Positions 12,801 to 24,624 of a stretch of DNA of 64,000 nt are shown piece by piece (position 1 is the stretch's first letter; each line of letters opens with the position of its first letter). A program made the translations under genes and the position numbers. Source of the stretch: Anopheles merus (Eukaryota > Arthropoda > Insecta > Diptera > Culicidae); contig NC_054084.1 of NCBI RefSeq assembly GCF_017562075.2, positions 31,761,158 through 31,825,157 on the forward strand, in the 5' to 3' direction. Below the pieces are notes generated by a model that did no database searches, was not told the origin of the DNA, and worked only from the letters and a program-made list of their open reading frames with translations.

Positions 12801-14309
12801 ACGGCGGTTCCGTTATATGCTGGTTGAGTGTTTAGCCTTTATTTTGTGTGGTGGTTTGTCTAAAAGCAGTAGCCAACCTGGTACTAGCATTCCGACACAC
12901 ATTTATGTTCGCACAAAAAAAAGGAAAAGAAAATCGAATCTTCTGCCGCGGGTTGCTGTCGTGAAGGGGAGAGGAGGGGACTGACCGACCCGACTGACCG
13001 AGTTTGTAACGAGCGGTAGAAAATTGCTTACCCCAAAAATGCAATGTTTGCGTTGTGTGATGCTTACATCAATAAGATTGAGTTCGCCAAACTAAAATAA
13101 GAACACAGCAGAACCCCCAAACGACAGCATGTCGCCGGTTGAGCTTTTGAGCAGAAGCAGCAGCAGCAAAAACAAGAAGCTTTGTGCGCGGGAAGATTTG
13201 GGCGGTACGTTGCGTGACGAACCATCATTACCCGCCGGTGGCAGCACGGTTGATTGGCACGAAAGCAACCGCAGAAAGCAGATTGACCAACTTCCAGCCA
13301 AAAGCTGGCAAGCAAAATGGTGATTACAAGTTTCAATCATTGCTTTCCACCACTGCTGGTTAAGAATGTTTAGATTCGCAGAGGCAGTATGTTGTCATAG
13401 TTGTGGAAACTAGCAAACGGTGGGTCACATAGCGGATCGATTTCGCCGCCTTTTGGTTGTCCTCGGTTTAACCTTGATCGGTTTGATCGGGCACACGGGG
13501 GATTAGTCACCTGGGTTGCAACTTTCATGTGCACACCCGAATGCCTGATTGAGCCTTCCCAGGAGATCACGCTATCGCGCGTGCCAACCCTCGTCGCAGC
13601 TGATGCAGGAATGCTGCGAACATTATTGCCACGGAACGATAATAACAGACCGGTCGGGTCGTACCTATCCCTGCTTAGCGTGTTCTAAACAGCGACGAAA
13701 TTGTCCCGCGGGACCAATCGGCAACACCCGGACCCTGTCGCCAGCGGCGGCGGCAGGCGATCGGCTCGCGTGCCCAACTTCATTTGCGTCAGCCGGTGAC
13801 TACCGCCTGTACCGGTACCCCGGTACCCCGGTACAGTAATGTCAATTGATTGATGGCCGCTTTCCGCGATCAAGCGTCGGCCGATTGGTTGCCTTTGTTG
13901 AAGCGTAATTGTCTCCATTTCTGTGGCGCTCCCGTTGCAGTACTTGGTGCTGCTGCTACTTAGCAAGCCTTGGTGCAATGGACAAGCGTAATCACAACGC
14001 CGAAAGGATGACGCGCTTTGGCTGTAAAAGCGATCGATGCCAGAGAGAAGTGCTTAATGTGCTCATCCTATCGGGAGCAGCACAGGTACAGCACCGTGCC
14101 ATGATAGGTAATTTCGGTTACAATGTACCGACCCGTACAGCCGGGTGGGGTGGTCGATTAGAATAATTGGGCACATCCATTACGGGCTCAACAATGGGAC
14201 AACGGTTTTCATTTTAAATGCAGTTCCGCTGCCAACTCATGTCACTAACCGTTCTGCTGCTCAGCTGACAGTTTTGCTATAAATGGAACCGGCTAGCGGT
14301 AATTTGAGA

Positions 14310-14590
14310 CCGTAATAAGGCGGTTTTGCTGTGCACAGTGCATACATTCAGGGGTTTTGTATGATTTTTTATGAGGTTTTTGAAATGGTAGTATTTTCTG
14401 TTACAAAAATAGATTTCTAACACGCTTTTATATTCTACTGATAAAGTCTAGCTATACTAGGCACTAGTCAGCGCCAAATGAAACCTTAATAAGACAATAT
14501 TGTAGTGTAGATTGCGTACATTCAGGGGTTTTGTATAGCTTTTACGAGAGCTTTGTAATACAGGCAATTTCTGTCCCAAAATAGATTGTC
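14310..14590. repeat. Diverged direct repeat, two copies about 174 bp apart
   Basis: Two segments of about 105 bp share the same order of words: a TAATAAG word, then the 19-mer ACATTCAGGGGTTTTGTAT (starting at 14,344 and again at 14,518), then an A/T-rich part and AAAATAGATT. The copies differ by substitutions and small gaps, so this is an old local duplication or two copies of an uncharacterised element. Confidence 0.6.
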
Positions 14591-14845
14591 CCTTGTAGAA
14601 TAGTCAATTTTCCAATGCTTCTGTTGCCAGGACAGTCCACTGGATAGCATTTTCAAGCGAAATCAAACATCCAATCCATCCAGTATCCACTGGCCACACC
14701 CGCGCGAAGGCGAAAGTGGATCTAGAGGCGATTGGTACTGTGGCGTTGGAATTATTAATGAGTTCTTTTGAAATGTCGCTAGTTGGCGTTCTGTTTGCAC
14801 TGGCAGTTGGAACACTTCCCACCATGCATTCGGCCGCCACCGGCG

Positions 14846-14882
<37 letters not shown>

Positions 14883-17800
14883 ATCGATTTTTGGTTGCTT
14901 TGAAGCAAAAAAGAAGTTAAAAAATTCAAGCTTTGGTAAAACTTCTGGAACGCATGCATTTGACATGTGTTTGCGTTTGCTGTTGAAAATGCCACTCGCT
15001 TCCTGCTCACCTTGGCCTTTCTCAGTGGCACGCGCAGCGTCTGCACAGAGCAGTGACAACATCAAACGCTTTTTCATCCAACTTCATAATGATGGGTTTC
15101 TTATTTAATCTGCCAATCTTTTTTTCATGGCCTGCTCCCTTGTTGCTCGTTTGTTTGCTTTGCCGCTGCAAACCTAGAGCCTCGGTTTTGGTTGATTTGG
15201 TGCCATCGAACCAAAAAAAACTCTTTTTTGTTTCTCGTGTGAGCACCAATTAAAGCGTCCGGCCTTCAGGATGGCGCTCCATACCGAAGTCGCCGCGAAG
15301 GTCGGCGCTAAGCATCGTTAGCGTTAATCTTCCGATGGCAGGGGTCCGTGACACACGGGGTCGTGTTAGCCGATCGTTTAGTGACGATTTACGGCACACA
15401 AGCCGGCACCTGACATCCTGTCCCAAGGGGGAGTCACAGCCGCGACCTATCGGCAAGGGATGAGTTAAAGCCAACGGACACAACCGGTGGTGTGCGTTGC
15501 AATCTTAATTCGCTGTGTACACATTTATATCACCACCGTGCGTCTGGGGCACCAGACCCTGGGTTGAAAAAATATATAGCCGAACACGATTGGATCGACG
15601 GATGGTGGATAATATCTGCCCTAGTAATTAATATCTCCGCTTGTCGTTCGGCAGTTGGTGTAATAAATCCTACCATCGAGCAGTGTCCGATGAGCTGCGG
15701 AGAAGCTCTCGTGGAGACACTCCCTCTCCCCATAGCCCTCAATCTTCGTTTTACCAATATCCGGCTGGTGCGAAGGAATCGAAGGCTAGCAAAAGAAGTG
15801 CGAGGGACCCTTTTCCGTCGCGTTTGTTTTTCGCTGTCCAGCACGCGGATGTTGAAGTCATCGTCCTCGGAAGGCAACGGAGCAAAGCAACGGCTGGCTA
15901 GGTTCGATCGTGCATCCCCGTCCCTTCCAGCGAAGTGGTGGAAAGAATTACTGGCAAGGATGCTATATACGATCGAAGGGGATATTGTTTTCTGTAACAT
16001 TTTTCCTGCATTCCTCAAGTGCTATCGATTTCACCTGCTGCTGCAGCGCTATCCCGGTTGCTCATTGAGAAAGAGAGCACACACACACGGCTTGATTACA
16101 AATCAACTTAACCCGCGCGTGTGTTGTGATTGCTGGGGAAGCGACACAGGATCTCCAAGAAGCGCTGGAAGGAAACGGAATGTTTTTAATTCTTTGCCGC
16201 TGCTATTAATAGCCGTGCAATCTCCGTGTGTCTTCCTTCATCGCGGGCCAATTATAGACGGTGTTGGGGCACATGGGGCAGCGAACCTAGGCGAAACACT
16301 ATCCCGCCGAGTTTCTGGGGCGTGCTCCTCCTCCCTCTCCGCGTGGTGTGTGGACGTTGTGTAAGAATGTGTGGTAAAATTAATTACCAACGGACAGTTT
16401 TATGGCGACTGGACGACGACGACAGCGCAGGACAGTGGATGCAGCTAGTCGTGGTACAGCAGTTTGATTTTGTGCGTACTGCGGGGATGTTCCGTTTTGC
16501 TTGCACAAGGGATTGCCCGAGAAGATGCGACCCGGGGAGGTGGCATCCTCCGGGCCGGATCTTTGGTAAAGGGGTAAATTTCATGATAAATTGAAGCTCC
16601 AGCTCGTGTTGGATGTTCTTGGCTGCACAAGAAGCAGCACGCGGACATACAACAACCAAACCACAAACAGAGCAATGATAAATCCTGAGGAGGAAGAAGA
16701 GCGAGTGCTGTGTACTTCGCGAATCGATCCTTCATTGGATGCTTTTGCGGTGTTTTGCCCATTCCGCATCATTTGCCTGATGCCTGATCTTATCTGGCCC
16801 GTTTTCCATGCCCTCCCGAGACAGATCCAGCGGTGTTTGTGTTGTGTGCTTATAAGGTGACTTAAACCTCATTTATAACGCGGTTTAATTAGTGTCAGGT
16901 TCTGGGCGAGACGTGGGCAGCGTTTTGTTCCCGTTTTGCGACTCAAAATCTATTAAGCTTTGAAGCGTATTTTTAAACCCTGCCCATATGTGTGTTTGTG
17001 TGTAGCTGAAAAGCTGTGGTTGGGCGTTTTCCGCCACAGTGGGTAGATGTTGCTAGAGATTACAGATCATATTCGCTTATGCTGGTTTTATGTATAGGGC
17101 TTAGGCTTCTATTGGCGCTTGGATGATGATGAAACGTGAACAGCACACTCTCGGCGTGGGTTTTGCAGCTGAAGTAACGACGCTCTGCCGGTGGAAAATG
17201 AACGGGCAAAAAAAAAAACGAACTCCATGAGAAGTAAAGAAAACGGGAACCAGCATGAACACACAAAGATAGCGATGGCGGTTGAACACTTGGCTGCTGC
17301 TGCTGCTGGTTACTGCTACTGCTAATTACAACCAGGCGTAAATTGATACTGCCCAGCATTAATCAGCCGGCTATTAGTCGCCCTAAGTATGGGTGAAGAA
17401 ATGTTTCATTACGAAGATTGCAAGCGAAAGAATGCACCAACCGCAAATGAAATCGGTTCCGCTCCGCGGCCGTCCCCATGTGGGCCTTTTTCCTACGCGC
17501 TGCACCTTTTCTCCATTGTTGCTTCGACGACGACGTGTGTGTGATGTGGCGGCGGAACGTTGGAGGGCGGTTTGCTGACACATTCAATTTGCTACATGCA
17601 GAATAATTATGTTTTAGCGTCAGGTAGTAAACGAGATGCTTTGACATGGACAGGACAATGACGACCGAGTTCTTGACTGGCTTTTCTCAGGCATCAAACC
17701 GTTTGCGATAGGTGATGTTGATCTGAAGCTTTGTTGCAAGGAATGTTAATGCTATGGTTGGCCGATGAAACTGCAGCTTTTTTTTTAATTGGAAGATTAC

Positions 17801-20800
17801 GGCTTCAATTACATCTTACCTTCGATACGTTATGATTTGTCTATTTTTTTGGTTAGTATTTCAATGTTTTAAGACTTGTTTATTGCTTCGAGTTGTTTTT
17901 ATAAGAGTAATTTGAAGGGTATTTAAAAAAAAAACACCGATTTCCAACCCTTTTTGGAGATTATTTTTAACAGCAAACGGACATTGGCAAACACTCAACT
18001 CTTCCCAGAATGGGAATATTTTCCCAGAAAAAATATCTTTTTCTTGCTGTATTAGAAAAGAAGGAATGCCTGAGCCTGAGTAAATATTAGCACACAAAGA
18101 TTGACGAAATGAACGATCCAAATCAAACACAACCCCCTTTTGCGCGACGTGATGTTTCGTTAGTTTCTCACCAGGTTCTCAAAAATCGCACAACGCTGTG
18201 AAGCGCTGTGAGCTCTGGGCGGCGGTAGGGCAACATTTCGCAACATCGCAACCGCGAAGAAGGTACGTTGACGCTGTTGCCCCCAGTTTGCTAATGGAAT
18301 GGAGTATCGGGATGGAGGGGTACCCCATTCCCCCCAGGTACCCGTGGCTCGCTAATTAAGATGTAAGCTTATCGATGGGCACGGGTTGTTGTTTCCCAGC
18401 AGCGGCGGATGGGCCGTGTGTGTTTTTTTTTTCAACAGGTTCTCCCTTCTTTTTTCGAATCGAATTTTTATGTAGCTTGAACCTCGAAATGCTTCTCCGG
18501 GTCCTTTCCGGTCCGTTGTGGTCAGGGTTAAGGTCGCAACGTCGAGAGGAACCTGTGCAGGGAGCCTTCGTTAAACGCACGTTTCAATCGTTCACTCATC
18601 AATCGGGCCTCGTCGTCGATAAATGTGTGACCATCGATGGGTGGTGAGAGAGTGTGTGGATGCGTTAAGACGGCGTTAGATTTTGTGGAACCTGTGCTCA
18701 GTAAAACAGAGATGCAAATGAACATCAAAACGTAGAAAACGAACCCATGTGATCATGAGCTCATCTTGCGCTGTGAGGCTTCTTTAGAGAGCGTTGGGAG
18801 TATCGAAAACCGTTGACCAGTTTGTCGGGCGCTGCATGGGAAAAAGCTCGCGCCAGACAATTGCACATTTTGTGCTTCCTGTTCGTTATTATTCAGTCGC
18901 CAATTTTTTACTTCTGTATGCTATTTTACCTGAGGAGGGAAATTGTATGCTCAGGTAGGCTCTCCAAACATGTCTTTTGTGACGATTTTTTCGGCTTCTT
19001 TCCTCTAATAAGTGGGTGAAGAAACGCATAAAATATAAGCGTGTAATTAATCCTCATTCCATCCGGAGGATGCAGCCCAATGCTGCTCGTTTCACAACCC
19101 CCTCTCAAAAAGCCGTGAAGGGCGTCTGTTTCAAAACGGTCAATTTTTGGAACTCCAAGACACCTTTGTCTTTTGAACTCCAAACCTTGCTCCTCACGCA
19201 CTGGAGCAAAAAAGCAACTCTCCAGCGCAGTACCAAACGCTGACCTTTCGAGGGCGCCCTACCGCGAAGGTTCGTAATTAAGCTCACTAATAAGGCAAAA
19301 ATAAAGAAAAAAAATCAATCCGCCCCAAGTCATCCAATTGGGCGTTCGAAGGGGTTCGGTTCGGCTAACGGATCAATAGAGCCACAGGGTACGAGAGATT
19401 ATCTGTCAGAAGTCAGAACACAACCGTGGCTCATAAATATTATCCTCGTCCTGGTGGGTTGGTTTGGTTTCCCTTACCTCGGCTGTCTAGTTCTTTAGTG
19501 AAATTGATGAACCTGGGCAACGTGTTTTCCTTTGCCACCCAGGGCACTAAGGCCTCCAGACACACCGCCATCATCTTCGGAAGTAAGCGCGATGATGATT
19601 GATTGCAACCGAGAAGCCGCGGCTCTCTCATCCGGTAGGTGAGCGTTTGGTCGTGCGGGATTAATGGTGCAGGAAAGCGAAATCGAAGAAGGATTATTGA
19701 ATCGAGATTTACCTTCTTGAGCGCTGTGGTTGCAACCAAAAAGCAAGAACCTTTGAGCATGATAAGGGTTGTGGTAGCTTCTGCCCTTTTGCTTAACGCG
19801 AACAGGAACTCGCTTGCAGGCTGATGGATCGTTGTAGTCATCGCGGACAGAAATTAATGGGCCAATCGGACGCCACGTGCGGGTCATTAATTTCTGTCAC
19901 TAGATCTGACACACGTGACTATCTCGGGGCGGGAAGGTAAAACTTGTGAAAAGTAATTAAATATCCTATAAAATGCGTTTATATGTCTGCGTTTACAATC
20001 ACCCTTTAGAATCTTCCCCAACGCCGAGTTTATACAAGTGCAATTTACATACAAGTGCAATTTATTTACTTCCAATGCAACCCGAGAAGAAGGGATACGA
20101 CGGTCTGCTAATCCGTCGGCAGTACGGGCTTTTGAATTAGTCTGACCCAGGGCAGGGACTTCGGGGACTTTGAATTACTGTCCCACCGGGACCAACCAGA
20201 GGACGAACCCAGAGTGTGAGCCACGCGCTGCAGCGTTGGAAGGATTTTCGCCTCTCATAGTCCATAATTCCTGGGATTATCGGCGAACCTGAACCGCCGA
20301 AGCAGGACCCCGGTAAGGGGGGATTTTTGAATGCTTTTACAATGCAATTTTCGATCCGATCAACGGGAGAATGGAGTCGATTGAGGGCACACGCAGCCAT
20401 GTGCCCATTTTCACATAATACAACCGTAATTAAGGATCAAACTCGAGCGGTGGGCCCCCGTCCCAGTACGACCGAAGGAATGACACTAAATGCGCACTGA
20501 ACGTAATGGTCCTGTCGGGTTCGCTGGTTCTGGCCTCCGTGCCAGACAGTGTCATACGGTTTTGCACTGTGCAGTGTTGTTGTTTGCACAGTGTGTGTGT
20601 GTGTGTGTGGCGTGGGCATAACGATAGAGAAGGGTCAAAATTTGCGCGACAGAGGGCTTTTATGTGTAATTTGCGAAGAGCAATTGCACACTTCCGTCTG
20701 TTCGGTTTTCGATCTGCGTTGCACGGCGGGTAAACATTACCGTTCCCTGTGTCGTCCTGTGTTGGCAAAAAAGGGGGAAACACCGTGGTGGACTTGTGAT

Positions 20801-21006
20801 GTGGATGGTGATATTTTAAGCCCATTTTCATCCATTTCATCCATCCATGGCCGGGCCTGCACATGGAACCTGCCCGGGATAGAAACCCGGGAGCGGCAAA
20901 TTGAAGAGGATGAGATTTTAATTTAAATATTTGCAACCCCGTGATTCTGAGGGCTGAGAAAGCAGCGGAAACACGTAGTAGCAGCATGGGCATTAAAAGC
21001 AGCATG

Positions 21007-21152
<146 letters not shown>

Positions 21153-21949
21153 TTGGGACCGAACATTCGGAGGACGATGGTAGGGCGCGTCGATACCAGC
21201 CGGTACCAACGAATTGAAATTAAAGTACGAGGCGCGTACGCTTATGTGTGCATATTAAAGTGCCGTTTTGCAGCTGCATGCTGGTCGTCTGGGTCGGGTT
21301 GATCACGGCACTGGGAGGGATGATGATGCTGTGTGTGTGTTTTCGTCGACTGGCGAGCTGGTTAAACACGACACCGCTCTTTGTGGAAGTTTTTTCCCTC
21401 ACGTTTTGATGGGTATGTGTGTGTGTGTGTGTGTGGCGGGAAATGTTCCCAAAACTAACTCCCCGCCAAGGAGCTGCTGCGCTGGCGTTGGATGTGCAGT
21501 CTGTGTATGCGAATAATTTATCCCAAACATGGTCCGCCGTCCCACCAGACACAATGGGGCGGGGTGGGTTGCTGGTCTGGCCGTGGTGATGTTTGCCGTG
21601 TGTTAAATAGTGGCAGTTTATATCGCGTGCCATACGAGACCGTAGCCTATGAATGTTTAATTTTAATGGTGTCTGAATGGTTGGGGAGAATTTATTGCTG
21701 CGGGGCTAATTAAAACAAGCATCACAGGAACTCGGCTGTGTCCCGGTGTGAGGCGCAGTGCCGGTTTCCGGTAATACAAGCTGATAAGAAATTGGAATCG
21801 ATTGTGATTGAACTTATCAGCGATTGATGGATTGCTGTAATCGGGTGACGCGAAGACGTGTTTTGATTGGTTCAGTTGATTTTATCTGAAAAATGGGATG
21901 TGAGAGTGTTAATTGAGTTGATTGCATTTTTCTGGAGCAGCATGAACAG

Positions 21950-22880
21950 CTTGTTTCGAGAATGATGCCTGAAGCTGGTGCCTTGAGCAGGATTCGCAAC
22001 TGAAAATTAGGAAACTTGAAACAAAACTTGTGTATAGTGTCAGCCAAAATGGTTTAAATGCATCCCTATTATGATGATAACTATTCAGCTCAATTTGGTG
22101 CCATGACTGGGATACTTTCTTTAATATAAAGGCCGGGCTACATTGATCGTACTCCGTAGTGTAATTTTGATTTTCACTAGCGCATCTGGCGGCGGCTGGT
22201 GGAAGCTTTTTTTGGTCCTCGAGAGAATGGTCGTGTCGGATCTCAAAATTAAGTAGTTTTGTCATCGTTGTTTGATGCGAAAATGGCTGAAATACTTGCA
22301 CAATATGTTTATCTATCAATCACAAACATTTTCCAGTCCAATTAAAGTAAAAAACATGGAAAAAATAATATTTTTCTGGAGCGGCTCCAAATTGTTTGGC
22401 AAAATGCTTCGGTCAGCCGCCGCCAGATGCGCTAGTGAAAATCGAAATTACACTTGCGAGTACGATCAATGTAGCCCGGCCTTAACACAAGCGTGTACCT
22501 TGTGTTGAAAGGCTTGAACGAAGAATGATAATTTGTTTTACAAAAACTATTATTTTACTTTTTTGATACGAAAAATGCTTTTGAATACTGGTGGTGTGAC
22601 AAGAATTCATAATAACAAACAGACCGCTGGAAACCTGTCGAACAATAACTCGTTCCTATCAATATATTTATTTAAATTCGTTCCTATCACTCCTATGACA
22701 CAAATCACTGAGCAGAATGTGGTTCCATGACTAGGATTCGTAGTTTTAAAGCTCAATGAAAATTCGCAGCATAAAATGATGTAAGTAATGTGAAATGTTT
22801 ATAAAATATGTTGAATCTTACTGTTTTAGCTTACTGAAAATAGCTTTTCCAATACTGGTGCCGTGACCAGGATGCTCATT
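21950..22880. repeat. Degenerate tandem repeat carrying a MITE
   Basis: A word related to TGGTGCCNTGACNAGGAT recurs five times, starting near 21,975, 22,097, 22,588, 22,712 and 22,855. Spacings are about 122, 491, 124 and 143. The 491 spacing shrinks to about 141 if the 350-bp inverted-repeat element at 22,131-22,480 is removed, so the element seems to have inserted into a pre-existing array with a period of roughly 120-145 bp. The sequence between the words is A/T-rich and strongly diverged. Confidence 0.5.
22131..22480. mobile_element. MITE with about 68-bp terminal inverted repeats
   Basis: The left end (GGCCGGGCTACATTGATCGT and onward) and the right end are inverted copies over roughly 68 bases, ending at the shared words CTAGCGCATCTGGCGGCGGCTG and its complement. 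The 210-bp interior has no coding frame. A clear target duplication is not visible: TTAA follows the right end while the left flank reads ATAAA. The superfamily is therefore undecided; a piggyBac-like or hAT-like MITE is possible. Confidence 0.85.
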
Positions 22881-24601
22881 AAAACTAAATTACGGAACTA
22901 CTATTACAGTCACAAATGCATTGTAATTGAGGAATTGAATTTATATTGCTCGATTGCTATTCAACGCCAAGGCGCCTGCGGTGCCGTTCCCTGTTTTCAT
23001 ACGAAATTACGACTAAAAGGGGCTGGTCAATTTTAATCACAATGTTCCGCGTTTGATCCATCGAGCAATAGCATCGACGCAGCAGCAGCAGTAGACTTAC
23101 AATAAATTCCCATCTTTGTATGTTGAGTAGTGGTGCCGTTGGCGGACTGACCGATCCCTAAAACAAATCCCGAGCATGCATGGGCCACCACTTCTCTCGC
23201 GTCCGTCCCGTGACGACGATGCACCCGATGCCCGTGTTGGCCCCCGCGCACCGAATCGAATCGAAGAAAAGCATGCAATCGATGAAAATTACCATACAAA
23301 TGAACATAAGTTGTTGTCCGAGCTCGGGTCCGAGCGTCTCCCGGCACACCACTATGCACGCGTCGAGCGAGTGAGATCGCGTACTCCGTCGTCCAGTAGG
23401 CAGCTCCGGGCCCGGAACTAAAGTAATTCGAGAATAAAAGCCTAAACAAATTGCTCCCAGTTTTCCACGGTTGCAGCCTCCTGTTGCTTGTCACGGGGAG
23501 GGCGGTTTTCTAGGCGTGTGTGTGGAGACTACATGGGACGATCGCGATTTCACAGAGTGCGCAATTTCCATAATTCTCTCTATCGCTAATGGGAGGCCCT
23601 GGTTCGGGTTGCGGTCAGTTTGTGTAATGCGATCAGTAACGCTAAGGAACTAAAGGGAAAGATCAACGAAAAAGAAACAAGAAGACACCCTTGAGCTTGG
23701 TGTAGCGTACAGAAATAATCTTGGAAGTAGAGGAGGGATGCATTTTATGACGTGATCTTGATCGTATGTTACGCCGGATCATGTTGTTGCATGGGCGCGA
23801 TAGTAAACCTCTCCTACATGTACAAGCCAGCGTGTCCTTCGCACGGCGGTTCGAGCAAGGTCGTTTTTTAAACTCTTCCAACAAAACAGATTACGCGGTA
23901 CGCGTGTGTGGTGTGTGTGTGTTTGTGGTGTAATGTAATCCCTTCCCAATCAAGTTCTGTGTCAGAGGGGAGCAGAGTGCACGCAGACCGTCCAAGGGTC
24001 TACTTTACATCCCTTGCTGTCTTGTTGTTCGTGTGTTATCTCCAATGGTAGATCTGGTGGAAAGTTGACCGAAGGTCGTCACTCGCGCAAAGGACGAATC
24101 CGCAACGCTCGGTCCCCAGCCAAGTCGTCCCCACATCGTGCGCTATCGTTCGGGGGCGTTGGGTGCGAAAACCCCCCACTGAACACTGGGGAGAGGGCAA
24201 GAATGGTAATCGAATTAGCGTTATGGAATTTCCTGACACCGACATGACGAGTCTAGGCGGGGGTTGCTTGTACGCCGCAAGTGGGCTGGGCCCTGTGTGT
24301 TGTGCCCTGTGTTCCCCCCGAGCAAACAGAAACTTCGATACGCAACTTCCACCTTACAAGGGGGACCGGATGGACGGAAGTCGGTGGGTGTATTTGGGTA
24401 AGAGTGTATGTGGGCTGTGCGCGGGTGTTTCCATGCTTTACCGACTTCGTCCCTGTCTGAAGGATCGAGAGCGAAAGTAGCAAAAACACACACTATTCGC
24501 CGGCCCCATTTCTCCTTGTTGCGCAGGAAGTCCGAGCACAATGGGCAAGTTACAGTTCCGGAAGGTGGGGTTGTAGTTGTTGGAGTAGTGTGGGAGTTGT
24601 G

Positions 24602-24624
24602 TTTTTTTTTTTTTTTTTTTTTTT
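24602..24624. repeat. Poly(T) tract, 23 bases
   Basis: An uninterrupted run of T between GTGTTG and GGGAGG. The exact length is uncertain for sequencing reasons. Confidence 0.9.

Noticed and set aside
13064..13336. - strand frame beginning like a signal peptide with many cysteines
   Set aside because: It starts at TTG, not ATG, the cysteines come from a GCA/GCAGCA-type repeat, and a + strand frame of similar quality overlaps it.
15492..16364. 290-codon open frame on the + strand with a 162-codon frame opposite
   Set aside because: No domain, odd composition, no splice context; open on both strands in G/C-rich sequence, so most likely chance.
23033..23494. 153-codon - strand frame
   Set aside because: Arg/His/Thr-rich with no motif; reads as a by-product of G/C-rich sequence on the other strand.
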